Below, one piece after another: positions 29,931-37,898 of a stretch of DNA of 64,000 nt. The notes below the pieces were generated by a model. That model searched no databases, was not told where the DNA came from, and was given only the letters and a program-made list of their open reading frames with translations. Numbering within the stretch: the stretch's first letter is position 1; each line of letters starts with the position of its first letter. The position numbers were made by a program, and so were the translations under genes. The stretch is from Nocardioides glacieisoli (GTDB lineage Bacteria > Actinomycetota > Actinomycetes > Propionibacteriales > Nocardioidaceae): the NCBI RefSeq assembly GCF_004137245.1, contig NZ_SDWS01000001.1, forward strand, positions 558,001-622,000. Reading direction: 5' to 3'.

Positions 29931-30695
29931 GTGAACGACACGGTGCTCGCGGCGCTGCTCAGCCTCCTCGTCGCAGGGCTCGGCGGCCTGCTCGTGCCTG
30001 CGCTGATCGCGAGCGTGCCGGAGCCCGCTCCCAAGGAGCCCAAGGAACCGGAGGCTCCGGAGGAAGATGCGCCCCTCGCGGAGCCCGCGGCCGACGAGCC
30101 GCCGAAGATGCTCTACGCGGAGATCGCCGCCCGACCGGGACTGCGCTGGCGCAGTGCGCTCGTCTCCGCGGTGAGTGGCGGCCTGGTCGGTGCGGCGACG
30201 GGGCTGGACTGGCCACTGATCTGGTTGTTGCCGCTGGTCCCGATCGGCGTCGCGCTCTCGGTCATCGACTGGCACACCATGCTGCTGCCGCGCCGCATCG
30301 TGGTCCCGGCGACCCTCGCCGTGATCGTGCTGATGGTGGTCGTCGGCCTGACGACGGACCAGCGCGACGCACTGGTGCGGGCACTCGTGGCGATGCTCGT
30401 CGCCCGGTCGTTCTTCTGGGTGCTGTGGTTCGTCCGCTCGGCCGGGATGGGGTTCGGCGACGTGCGCCTGGCGGCCCCGGTCGGCCTGGTGCTCGGCTGG
30501 CTCGGGTGGGGAGCGCTGGCGATCGGGCTGTGGACGTCGTTCCTGGCGTTCGCGCTCCCGGCCCTCGTCGTGGTGGTGGCACGCCGCGACCGGTCCCTCC
30601 TGAAGAGGTCGTTCCCGTTCGGGCCGTTCATGGTGTTCGGCGCGCTGGTGGGTCTCGTCTGGGGGACTGCGGTCGCTGAGCGCATGTGGGGCTGA
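29931..30695 (+). CDS. A24 family prepilin/leader peptidase-like membrane protein
   Basis: A 254-residue polytopic membrane protein. Both catalytic aspartates of the GXGD-type peptidases are present: Asp in VIDWHTMLLPRR and in GMGFGDVRL. It lacks the cysteine-containing N-terminal methyltransferase domain of full prepilin peptidases; instead a helix is followed by a Pro/Glu-rich linker (about residues 28-60, KEPKEPEAPEED). No pilin genes are in the window. GTG 29931 is the chosen start; TTG 29919 is possible. A prepilin peptidase between aroE and aroC is, from memory, a recurrent arrangement in Nocardioidaceae. Confidence 0.85.
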   Translation: MNDTVLAALLSLLVAGLGGLLVPALIASVPEPAPKEPKEPEAPEEDAPLAEPAADEPPKMLYAEIAARPGLRWRSALVSAVSGGLVGAATGLDWPLIWLLPLVPIGVALSVIDWHTMLLPRRIVVPATLAVIVLMVVVGLTTDQRDALVRALVAMLVARSFFWVLWFVRSAGMGFGDVRLAAPVGLVLGWLGWGALAIGLWTSFLAFALPALVVVVARRDRSLLKRSFPFGPFMVFGALVGLVWGTAVAERMWG

Positions 30696-30707
30696 GAGAC
30701 TGCAGCC

Positions 30708-31886
30708 ATGCTCCGATGGCTCACGGCAGGCGAGTCCCACGGTCCCTCCCTGGTGGCGATCCTCGAGGGGCTTCCCGCCCACGTCCGCGTCACGACCGAC
30801 GACCTCGCCGACTCGCTCGCGCGGCGCCGGCTCGGCTACGGCCGCGGTGCGCGGATGAAGTTCGAGCAGGACGCGATCCGCGTGCTCGGCGGCGTCCGCC
30901 ACGGTGAGACCCAGGGCGGCCCGGTCGCGATCGAGATCGGCAACACCGAGTGGCCGAAGTGGGAGAAGGTCATGTCGGCCGATCCCGTCGACCCGGTGGA
31001 GCTCGAGGCGCTGGCTCGCAATGCCCCGCTCACGCGGCCCCGACCCGGCCACGCCGACCTCGTCGGCATGCAGAAGTACGCCTTCGACGAGGCGCGCCCG
31101 ATCCTCGAGCGCGCCTCGGCCCGGGAGACCGCGGCGCGGGTGGCGCTGGGCCGGGTGGCCTCCAACTTCCTCGAGCAGGTCGTCGGCGCGCGGATCGTCT
31201 CGCACGTCGTCTCCCTCGGCGGCGTCAAGGCGCCCGCGGGCGTCGTACCGGCTCCCGACGACGTCGCGCGCCTCGACGCCGACGAGGTCCGCTGCCTCGA
31301 CCCCGAGGCGAGCGCGGCGATGGTGGCGCGCATCGACCAGGCCCACAAGGACGGTGACACCCTCGGTGGCGTCGTCGAGGTCGTCGTCCACGGACTGCCG
31401 CCGGGCCTCGGCTCGCACGTCCACTGGGACCGTCGCCTCGACGCCAAGCTGGCGGAGGCGCTGATGGGCATCCAGGCGATCAAGGGGGTCGAGGTCGGTG
31501 ACGGCTTCGAGCTCGCCGACACCCCCGGCTCGCTCGCCCACGACGAGATCGTTCCGACCGACGAGGGCCTCAGGCGGACGTCGGGTCGATCCGGCGGCAC
31601 CGAGGGCGGCATGTCGACGGGCGAGATCCTGCGGGTCCGGGCGGCGATGAAGCCGATCGCGACCGTGCCCAAGGCGCTGCGCACGGTCGACGTGTCGACG
31701 GGTGAGGCCACCGTCGCCCACCACCAGCGCTCCGACGTGTGTGCCGTCCCCGCCGCCGGGATCGTCGCCGAGGCGATGGTCGCGCTGGTGCTCGCGGACG
31801 CCGTCGTCGAGAAGTTCGGCGGCGACTCGGTGCAGGAGACCCGGCGCAACGTCGAGTCCTACCTCGACACGCTGCGGTACCGCTGA
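30708..31886 (+). CDS. aroC: Chorismate synthase
   Basis: A 392-residue FMN-dependent enzyme converting EPSP to chorismate. Family signatures include [14 protein letters not shown] at the start, [26 protein letters not shown], and [17 protein letters not shown] near the C-terminus. A GAGACT hexamer lies 6 nt before the ATG with no Shine-Dalgarno, so an internal leaderless promoter is possible. It is followed by aroK with a 1-bp overlap. Confidence 0.95.
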   Translation: MLRWLTAGESHGPSLVAILEGLPAHVRVTTDDLADSLARRRLGYGRGARMKFEQDAIRVLGGVRHGETQGGPVAIEIGNTEWPKWEKVMSADPVDPVELEALARNAPLTRPRPGHADLVGMQKYAFDEARPILERASARETAARVALGRVASNFLEQVVGARIVSHVVSLGGVKAPAGVVPAPDDVARLDADEVRCLDPEASAAMVARIDQAHKDGDTLGGVVEVVVHGLPPGLGSHVHWDRRLDAKLAEALMGIQAIKGVEVGDGFELADTPGSLAHDEIVPTDEGLRRTSGRSGGTEGGMSTGEILRVRAAMKPIATVPKALRTVDVSTGEATVAHHQRSDVCAVPAAGIVAEAMVALVLADAVVEKFGGDSVQETRRNVESYLDTLRYR

Positions 31887-32389
31887 TGCCCCCTCGCGTG
31901 GTGCTGGTCGGGCCGATGGGCGCCGGCAAGACGACCGTGGCCGGGCTCCTCGCCGAGGCCTGGGGCGTCCCGGTGCGCGACACCGACGCCGACATCGAGG
32001 CGACCACCGGTCGCGAGATCTCCGACATCTTCGTCGAGTCGGGCGAGGACGCCTTCCGCGAGCTCGAGGCGGCCGCCGTGGCGGCCGCGGTCGCCGAGCA
32101 CGAGGGCGTCCTGGCCCTCGGTGGCGGCGCCGTGCTGCGGCCCGAGAGCCGCGCCCTGCTGGCCGACCTGCCTGTGGTGTTCCTGCGCGTCGGTCTGACC
32201 GACGCCGTCAAGCGGGTCGGGCTGGGTGTCGGCCGGCCGCTGCTGCTCGGCAATGTGCGCTCGCGGATCAAGGCGCTGCTCGACGAGCGCACCCCCGTCT
32301 ACGAGTCGGTGGCGACCCACGTCGTCGAGACCGACGACCGCACGCCCGACGAGGTGGCCGCGGAGATCCGAGAGCTGATCGGTGACTGA
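31886..32389 (+). CDS. aroK: Shikimate kinase
   Basis: A 167-residue P-loop kinase phosphorylating shikimate. Walker A GPMGAGKT lies at about residues 9-16, the shikimate-binding DTDADIE follows, then the lid and GGGAVL. ATG 31886 overlaps the aroC stop (TGATG) and gives the family N-terminus [15 protein letters not shown]. It overlaps aroB by 8 bp. Confidence 0.94.
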   Translation: MPPRVVLVGPMGAGKTTVAGLLAEAWGVPVRDTDADIEATTGREISDIFVESGEDAFRELEAAAVAAAVAEHEGVLALGGGAVLRPESRALLADLPVVFLRVGLTDAVKRVGLGVGRPLLLGNVRSRIKALLDERTPVYESVATHVVETDDRTPDEVAAEIRELIGD

Positions 32390-33482
32390 CGACACCGTCC
32401 TTCACGTCGGCGGCGCCTCGCCCTACGACGTCGTCGTCGGCCACGGCCTCTCCGGCCGGCTGCCCGGGATCCTGGGCGAGTCGGTGGAGCGGGTGGCCGT
32501 GCTGTACGCCGGTTCGCTGGGCGCGCTGGCCGACCCGGTCGTCGACGAGCTCGTCGAGCACTACGACGTCCTCGCCCTCGGCCTGCCCGCGGGGGAGCGC
32601 GCCAAGACCGCGCCGGTGGCGTCGGACTGCTGGGAGGCGCTCGGCGAGGCGGGGTTCACCCGGTCCGACGCGGTCGTCACGATCGGCGGGGGAGCGACCA
32701 CCGACCTCGGCGGCTTCGTCGCCGCGTCCTGGCTGCGCGGCGTCCGCGTCGTCCACGTGCCCACGACCCTGCTCGCGATGGTCGATGCCGCGGTCGGTGG
32801 CAAGACCGGCATCAACACCGGCGCGGGCAAGAACCTCGTCGGCGCCTTCCACGAGCCCGCCGGCGTGCTGTGCGACCTCTCCGTGCTGGCCTCCCTGCCG
32901 CGCGAGGAGCTCGTCGCCGGGCTCGGTGAGGTCGTCAAGTGCGGCTTCATCGCCGACCCGGCGATCCTCGACCTCGTCGAGCGCTCCGACCCGGCCGCCC
33001 TCACGCACGACTCCGCCGAGCTGCGCGAGCTCGTCGAGCGCGCCATCCGCGTGAAGGTCGACGTCGTGGTCGGCGACCTCAAGGAGACCGGCGGCCGGGA
33101 CGGGCACCCGGGTCGCGAGGTGCTCAACTACGGCCACACCCTCGCCCACGCGATCGAGCGCACCAGCGACTACACGGTCCGCCACGGCGAGGCGGTGGCC
33201 ATCGGCTGCGTGTACGTCGCCGAGCTGGCCGCGCGCGCCGGGTCGCTCGCCCCGGCCCTGGTCGAGCGGCACCGCGCCGCGCTGGGCCGCGTCGGGCTGC
33301 CGACGTCGTACGACGCTGCCTCCTTCGACGACCTGCACGCAGCGATGAAGATCGACAAGAAGGCGCGCGGCTCGCAGCTGCGCTTCGTCGTGCTGGACGA
33401 CCTCGCGTCGCCGCGGATCCTCGCCGGGCCGAGCGAGGCGGACCTGCGGGCGGCCTACGCCGCGCTAGCCTCCGCCGGGTGA
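32382..33482 (+). CDS. aroB: 3-dehydroquinate synthase
   Basis: A 366-residue NAD- and metal-dependent enzyme of the shikimate pathway. The glycine loop GGGATTDLGGFVA, the VPTTLLAMVDAAVGGKTGIN signature, Glu in GLGEVVKCG, and metal ligands in LNYGHTLAHAIE and VRHGEAVAIG are all present. GTG start 8 bp inside aroK. The stop overlaps the DUF402 gene (GTGA). With aroE, aroC, aroK and aroQ, the cluster lacks only DAHP synthase and EPSP synthase. Confidence 0.95.
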   Translation: MTDDTVLHVGGASPYDVVVGHGLSGRLPGILGESVERVAVLYAGSLGALADPVVDELVEHYDVLALGLPAGERAKTAPVASDCWEALGEAGFTRSDAVVTIGGGATTDLGGFVAASWLRGVRVVHVPTTLLAMVDAAVGGKTGINTGAGKNLVGAFHEPAGVLCDLSVLASLPREELVAGLGEVVKCGFIADPAILDLVERSDPAALTHDSAELRELVERAIRVKVDVVVGDLKETGGRDGHPGREVLNYGHTLAHAIERTSDYTVRHGEAVAIGCVYVAELAARAGSLAPALVERHRAALGRVGLPTSYDAASFDDLHAAMKIDKKARGSQLRFVVLDDLASPRILAGPSEADLRAAYAALASAG

Positions 33483-34270
33483 CCGAACCCGATCCGAGCG
33501 ACGACGTCCAGGTCTCCGAGTCCGGTGGCACCATGCAGCGGCTCGTCGGAGCCGCGACAGCGCGGCCCGTGGACCTCACCCTGCTCGAGCCGGAGCGCAA
33601 CGTGGGGATGGGCTGGACGCCGGCAGGCAGTGCGCCGTTCCTGGCACCCGGAGACCCGGTGATGTGGCTCTACGGTCGCGGCATCGACCCGATGCGGGTC
33701 GTGCGCGACGACGAGCGCGGCCTCGTGGCCTGGCTGGCCGAGGACGCAGAGACCGTCGCGTGGCACCCTGCGGACGGCCGGTCGGTCCGTGACGTGCCGC
33801 TCGCCGACCGCTTCGCTGTCGAGCGTGCGCCGGTCGTCCAGCGCTGGCGCGGCGGCGGGGTGCTGCGGATCGCGCCCACCGGAAGGCCGTGGTCGGTGTG
33901 GCTGTTCTGGGAGGACGACGGGAGCTTCGCCGGCCACTACGTGAACCTCGAGCTGCCGCACACGCGACGTGGCAGTGAGACCGCCACGCGTGACCTGACG
34001 CTCGACCTCTGGCTGGACCCCGACGGCGAGCTGTGGCTCAAGGACGCCGACGAGGTGGAGGCTGCGGTCCGAGCCGGGCGCTACACACAGGCCCAGGCTG
34101 ACGAGATCCATGCGGCCGCCTCGTGGGCGCGTGCCGACCTGGTCGCGGGACGGGACTGGCCGCTCGACGAGGAGTGGATCGTCTGGCGCCCGCCCACGGA
34201 CTGGGCCCCCGTCACCCTCCCGGACACCGACGTCGTGCGGAGCGCGCGAGGAACTACGCTGCCCCGATGA
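33479..34270 (+). CDS. DUF402 domain-containing protein
   Basis: A 263-residue protein whose C-terminal half carries the DUF402 pattern: HYVNLELP, then TRDLTLDLWLDPDGELWLKD, DEVEAAVRAGRYT. DUF402 is a beta-barrel fold; some relatives have nucleotide or RNA-related phosphatase or nuclease activity, but the N-terminal region here does not identify a substrate. It sits between aroB and aroQ with 4-bp overlaps on both sides, so it is co-translated with the shikimate genes. GTG start. Confidence 0.75.
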   Translation: MTEPDPSDDVQVSESGGTMQRLVGAATARPVDLTLLEPERNVGMGWTPAGSAPFLAPGDPVMWLYGRGIDPMRVVRDDERGLVAWLAEDAETVAWHPADGRSVRDVPLADRFAVERAPVVQRWRGGGVLRIAPTGRPWSVWLFWEDDGSFAGHYVNLELPHTRRGSETATRDLTLDLWLDPDGELWLKDADEVEAAVRAGRYTQAQADEIHAAASWARADLVAGRDWPLDEEWIVWRPPTDWAPVTLPDTDVVRSARGTTLPR

Positions 34271-34692
34271 AGGTCCTCGTCCTCAACGGCCCCAACCTCG
34301 GCCGGCTGGGCCGCCGTCAGCCGGAGATCTACGGCTCGACCACCCACGCCGAGCTCGCGCACCAGTGCGTCGAGTGGGGCAGCGACCTCGGGCTCGACGT
34401 CGAGGTGCGCCAGACCAACCACGAGGGTGAGCTCCTCGACTGGCTCAACACCGCCGCCGACGACGGTGACAGCGTGGTGCTCAACGCAGGCGCCTGGACG
34501 CACTACTCGCTGGCCCTGTGGGACGCCTGCGCCCAGCTCACCGCACCGCTCGTGGAGGTGCATATCTCCGACCCCAAGCAGCGGCCGGAGGAGTTCCGCC
34601 ACACCTCCGTCGTCGAGCCGCACGCCGTCCTGACGATCGCCGGGCAGGGCATCGACGGCTACCGGCAGGCGCTCGCCCACCTCGCCGACTGA
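34267..34692 (+). CDS. aroQ: Type II 3-dehydroquinate dehydratase
   Basis: A 141-residue small enzyme dehydrating 3-dehydroquinate. VLNGPNLGRLGRRQPEIYG has the catalytic Arg and Tyr; NAGAWTHYSLALWDA and the His in EVHISDPKQRPEEFRH complete the site. ATG overlaps the DUF402 stop (ATGA). TACGCT lies exactly 6 nt upstream, so internal leaderless transcription is also possible. A long inverted repeat begins 8 bp after the stop. Confidence 0.94.
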   Translation: MKVLVLNGPNLGRLGRRQPEIYGSTTHAELAHQCVEWGSDLGLDVEVRQTNHEGELLDWLNTAADDGDSVVLNAGAWTHYSLALWDACAQLTAPLVEVHISDPKQRPEEFRHTSVVEPHAVLTIAGQGIDGYRQALAHLAD

Positions 34693-34700
34693 GCCTCCCT

Positions 34701-34750
34701 CGGACGTCATACGGAGGGGGCATACGCCTGCCCCGTCCGTATGACGTCCG
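34701..34750. repeat. 50-bp inverted repeat downstream of aroQ
   Basis: CGGACGTCATACGGA (34701-34715) and its exact reverse complement (34736-34750) form a 15-bp stem; after one mismatch the stem continues with GGGGC/GCCCC around an 8-nt loop. It ends 19 bp before the next gene. It may terminate the shikimate transcript, but the perfect outer arms with GACGTC also look like a large operator for the next gene. Confidence 0.75.
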
Positions 34751-34769
34751 CGGGTGGGACGATCGGGGC

Positions 34770-35048
34770 ATGGAGGCACCAGTCGAGATCAGCGCGATGG
34801 CGATCAACGTGGCCGTCCCGGAGGACCTGCGGTGGCGCGACACCCGCCGGGACGAGGAGTTCGAGCTCCAGTCCCTGACCATCCGGATGCTCCCCGACGG
34901 GTCGCTGGCGGCGAAGGCCTACGGGCGTCCGGTCGCCGGGGGACGAGGGGCGTACGTCTCCTTCCCGGTGCCCGACCGCCCGGAGCTCGCCGCCCTCGTC
35001 TCGGCCGCTGCCGACGAGGCGTCCAGGCGATGGGCTGCGCACGTCTGA
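34770..35048 (+). CDS. Small hypothetical protein
   Basis: A 92-residue predicted soluble protein of mixed beta/alpha character (PVEISAMAINVAVPEDLRW, then LTIRMLPDGSLAAKAYGRP, and a C-terminal helix PELAALVSAAADEASRRW). No recognised family. The ATG is preceded by GACGAT with a 6-nt gap, similar to other leaderless genes, and lies 20 bp after a 50-bp inverted repeat. phzF follows after 12 bp. The frame shows normal high-GC third-position usage, supporting that it is real. Confidence 0.6.
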   Translation: MEAPVEISAMAINVAVPEDLRWRDTRRDEEFELQSLTIRMLPDGSLAAKAYGRPVAGGRGAYVSFPVPDRPELAALVSAAADEASRRWAAHV

Positions 35049-35060
35049 TCTGATGGGCGG

Positions 35061-35900
35061 GTGCTGCCCTTCCGCCAGGTCGATGTCTTCAGCGCCGAGC
35101 CGTGGCTCGGCAACCCGCTCGCGGTCGTCCACGACGCCGACCGGCTGACGGACGCGCAGATGCGGCGCTTCGCGCGCTGGACCAACCTCTCCGAGACCAC
35201 CTTCCTGTGCACGCCGACGGACTCCGGTGCTGACTACCGCGTGCGGATCTGGACCACGGCCGGTGAGCTGCCCTTCGCCGGCCACCCGACGATCGGCAGC
35301 GCTCACGCCTGGCTCGAGGCCGGGGGCGTGCCCCGGGGGGACACGATCGTGCAGGAGTGCGGCGCCGGCCTGGTCGACGTACGCCGCTCCCCGCGGCTCG
35401 GCTTCACGGCACCGCCCCTGGTGCGTTCGGGCCCGGTCGAGGGCGACCTGCGCACGCGGATCGTCACGGGGCTCGGCATCGACGACGCCGCGGTCCAGGA
35501 CATGGCGTGGATCGACAACGGACCCGGCTGGGTCGGCGTCGACCTCGGCTCCGCGGAGGCCGTCCTCGCCGTGGTCCCCGACATCGCCGCTTTCACCGAC
35601 CTCAAGGTCACTGTGCTCGGCCGCTGGGGTGACGTGCACTCAGCCGAGCTGGGTGCGGACGTCGAGGTGCGGGCGTTCTTCGCCGACGGCCGGGACTTCG
35701 CCGAGGACCCGGTGACGGGTTCGGCCAACGCCGGCCTCGCCCAGTGGCTGATCGGGACCGGCGCGCTGCCCACGTCGTACACGTCGCGGCAGGGGAGCGT
35801 GATCGGCCGGGAGGGCCGGGTGCGGATCGAGGCGGACGGCGACCGTGTGTGGGTGTCCGGTGACGCCGTCACCCGGATCGTCGGCGAGGTCGACCTCTAG
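35061..35900 (+). CDS. PhzF family isomerase/epimerase-like protein
   Basis: A 279-residue protein of the PhzF/diaminopimelate-epimerase-like fold: FRQVDVFSAEPWLGNPLAVVHDA, the catalytic Glu in NLSETTFLC, LPFAGHPTIGSAHAW, and FAEDPVTGSANAGLAQWL. PhzF itself isomerises a phenazine precursor, but no phenazine genes are near, so this is a generic family member of unknown substrate. GTG start. It converges on the next gene; their stop codons share the tetranucleotide CTAG. Confidence 0.88.
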   Translation: MLPFRQVDVFSAEPWLGNPLAVVHDADRLTDAQMRRFARWTNLSETTFLCTPTDSGADYRVRIWTTAGELPFAGHPTIGSAHAWLEAGGVPRGDTIVQECGAGLVDVRRSPRLGFTAPPLVRSGPVEGDLRTRIVTGLGIDDAAVQDMAWIDNGPGWVGVDLGSAEAVLAVVPDIAAFTDLKVTVLGRWGDVHSAELGADVEVRAFFADGRDFAEDPVTGSANAGLAQWLIGTGALPTSYTSRQGSVIGREGRVRIEADGDRVWVSGDAVTRIVGEVDL

Positions 35901-36550
35901 GTCATCGCGTGGGTGTGGTCCTCGTGGGCGGGCCACCAGACGTCGTCGCCGGCGCCCGGATCGACGCCGGCGGCCCGTCGGGACTCCTCGACCGTGATGG
36001 GGAACACCGGCCCCGCGTGCAGGTCGAAGTGGTAGGCGGCGGAGTCGGCGACCTCCGCCAGGTGGAGGCCGGCGGGGTCGACCAGGTGGCCGACGACCGC
36101 GACGTCGACCGACGGCAGGGTCGCGAAAGCCGCCCAGCCGCCCGCCCACGTGGTCATCGAGGCGGTCACCGGTGCGCCGTCAACGGACCAGGTCACCGTG
36201 CGCCACGAGGCGTGCCGGTCGGCGTGCTCGGCCACGACGTCACCGACCCTCTCGGTGTAGTCCGGCGGTCGGTCGGCCGGGCTCGGCATCGTCGCGTCGA
36301 CCAGGGCGAGCAGGGCGCTGAAGGCGGTGCGGGACTCGCGGGAGGCCCCGGGGAAGCGGTCACCCCGGAGCGTGCCCACCCGGAGCCACGGCGAACGGGC
36401 GTCGTGCACCAGGGCCGATCCGTGACGCAGCCAGATGCCGTCGGCCGGGTGTCCCAGCGGACCGGTGATGCTCTCCACCCAGCGTGGTCCCACCCAGGTG
36501 GGCGGAAGGCCGTAGAACGGGAAGTCCAGTGGTGGGTGGCCGCGGTCCAT
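35897..36550 (-). CDS. Hypothetical protein
   Basis: A 217-residue protein, Trp- and Pro-rich (FPFYGLPPTWVGPRW), predicted mixed alpha/beta and soluble; no signal peptide or membrane segment. No family recognised. It overlaps the end of phzF by 4 bp on the opposite strand. Codon use matches its neighbours, so it is likely a real gene, possibly a lineage-specific one. Confidence 0.6.
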   Translation of the reverse strand: MDRGHPPLDFPFYGLPPTWVGPRWVESITGPLGHPADGIWLRHGSALVHDARSPWLRVGTLRGDRFPGASRESRTAFSALLALVDATMPSPADRPPDYTERVGDVVAEHADRHASWRTVTWSVDGAPVTASMTTWAGGWAAFATLPSVDVAVVGHLVDPAGLHLAEVADSAAYHFDLHAGPVFPITVEESRRAAGVDPGAGDDVWWPAHEDHTHAMT

Positions 36551-36599
36551 CGCCCGAGTGTCTCAGGCTCGCGGGGCTGTCGGTGCGCCCCGATAGGCC

Positions 36600-36609
36600 C
36601 GGATATCCG
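36600..36609. promoter_or_regulatory. Operator-like palindrome in a divergent promoter region
   Basis: CGGATATCCG is a perfect 10-bp palindrome, followed by AGTACT (36611-36616), in the 143-bp region between the divergent genes ending and starting at 36550 and 36694. The stretch is AT-richer than its surroundings. A binding site for a dimeric regulator is possible, but no regulator is linked to it. Confidence 0.3.
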
Positions 36610-36693
36610 TAGTACTGCCGATGCCGGACGGCCCCGCGCGGCGGCAGACTCGATCGCAGGCACCGCATCCTGAGCGGGGTCGGGGAGGGAACC

Positions 36694-36882
36694 ATGCGTA
36701 CGGTGCTGAGCAGGAGCGCGCACGCGGACCAGCTCGAGGCGGAGGTCCGCGACGCGAGGTGCTGCGCCGCGAGCTGCCGGTGCGGGGCCTGCGAGATCAA
36801 GCTGGGGGAGATCCGTGCAGCGCGACGGGACGCGCTGCTGCACACGATCAGCATGGTCCGGCCGCGAAGGCCAGCGCGATGA
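36694..36882 (+). CDS. Small Cys-rich hypothetical protein
   Basis: A 62-residue protein with the motif CCAASCRCGAC around residues 23-33, five cysteines in eleven positions, followed by EIKLGEIRAARRDALLHTI. The spacing could bind zinc or an iron-sulfur cluster, but no family is recognised. The ATG is preceded by GGGAGGG about 4 nt upstream, and its stop overlaps the next start in ATGA, both of which support expression as the first gene of a two-gene operon. Confidence 0.5.
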   Translation: MRTVLSRSAHADQLEAEVRDARCCAASCRCGACEIKLGEIRAARRDALLHTISMVRPRRPAR

Positions 36883-37226
36883 TGGTCCGGGACGGGGCGG
36901 CGGGTGCCGGCAGCGGGGGTCGGGTCCCGCCGTCCCTGATCGGCATCAGCCGGCGCGAGCGCCGCGATGCCGACCGCGGTCGTGCCGCTCTCGAGTTCGG
37001 CGCGGACGCCGTTGCGGCGCTCGACCTGTTCGACCTGCTGGAGCTGTCGTGGCACGACTGCTTCGGTGACATCACGCCGCCGGCCGAGGTCGTCGAGGAC
37101 GTGTGGGTCGTCGCCGACGGTCAGCTGGGCAGGCTCGCGTCAGCCGCGCGGCTCGCCGTCATCGACTGGCGGGACCTGCGGCTCGCGGCAGACGAGGTGC
37201 GGTCGCGGCTGAAGGAGCGCGCCTGA
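36879..37226 (+). CDS. Hypothetical protein
   Basis: A 115-residue acidic helical protein (LDLFDLLELSWHDCFGDITPP, then DVWVVADGQLGRLASAARLAVIDW). It starts at one of two adjacent ATGs overlapping the stop of the Cys-rich small gene. The ALDLFDLLELSWHDCFG region resembles short actinobacterial proteins found near stress regulators, but this is only an impression. It converges on the next gene with a 3-bp gap. Confidence 0.55.
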   Translation: MMVRDGAAGAGSGGRVPPSLIGISRRERRDADRGRAALEFGADAVAALDLFDLLELSWHDCFGDITPPAEVVEDVWVVADGQLGRLASAARLAVIDWRDLRLAADEVRSRLKERA

Positions 37227-37229
37227 CCT

Positions 37230-37880
37230 TCAGAGCGCGCCGAGCCACGCGTCGATCGCCACGTCTCCGTCGCCGAAGACGAGGGTCTTCCGGGAGGCGC
37301 GGTCGTCGGCGAGCACCGCGGCCGCGACCTGGGCCACGAGCTCGCGCGACGTGACGTCGCCGTCGTTGAAGGTCGCGTCCGGGTTGACCGAGCCGGTGCT
37401 GGGCTCGAGGGTGAGCGTGCCGGGGCCGAGGACGGTCCAGGCGATCTCGGTGCCGCGCAGGTGCTCGTCGGCGGCGATCTTGGCGTCCTGGTAGTGCCGG
37501 AACGGGTTGTCCTCCGGCACGAGCGCGTCGCGGGTCGAGCCGGAGAACGACACCATGACGTAGCGCTCGACGCCTGCGGCGACCGCGGCGTCCATCGAGC
37601 GGATCGCCGCGTCACGGTCGACGGCGTACGTCCGCTCGGGGCTGCCGCCGCCGGCGCCGGCGGACCAGATGACTGCGTCCTGGCCGGTGAGCAGGCTGAC
37701 GAGGGTGTCGGCGTCGGCGTCCTCCACCGAGGACACGACGGCCCTCGCGCCAGTCGCCTCGACGTCGGCGGTGTGGTCGGGGTTGCGGATGATCGACGTG
37801 ACCTCGTGTCCGGCCTCGACGAGCAGGGGGGCGAGGAGGAGGGCGATCTTGCCGTGACCGCCGAAGATGGTGATGCGCAT
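37230..37880 (-). CDS. NAD(P)-binding (NmrA/SDR-like) protein
   Basis: A 216-residue Rossmann-fold protein opening MRITIFGGHGKIALLLAPLL, with the GxxGxxG-type dinucleotide loop. It then shows DAVIWSAGAGGGSPE, the VDRDAAIRSMDAAVAAGVERYVMVS helix-strand and YQDAKIAADEHLRGTEIAWTVLGPGTLT. This is the atypical SDR/NmrA-like group often called NAD(P)H-binding protein; some are sugar-epimerase-like or redox sensors. No catalytic YxxxK of classical SDRs is clear beyond Tyr/Lys in HYQDAKIAADE. It diverges from the kinase-like gene at 37899 with only 18 bp between starts. Confidence 0.85.
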   Translation of the reverse strand: MRITIFGGHGKIALLLAPLLVEAGHEVTSIIRNPDHTADVEATGARAVVSSVEDADADTLVSLLTGQDAVIWSAGAGGGSPERTYAVDRDAAIRSMDAAVAAGVERYVMVSFSGSTRDALVPEDNPFRHYQDAKIAADEHLRGTEIAWTVLGPGTLTLEPSTGSVNPDATFNDGDVTSRELVAQVAAAVLADDRASRKTLVFGDGDVAIDAWLGAL

Positions 37881-37898
37881 GTGTGCCACGGTAGCCGG

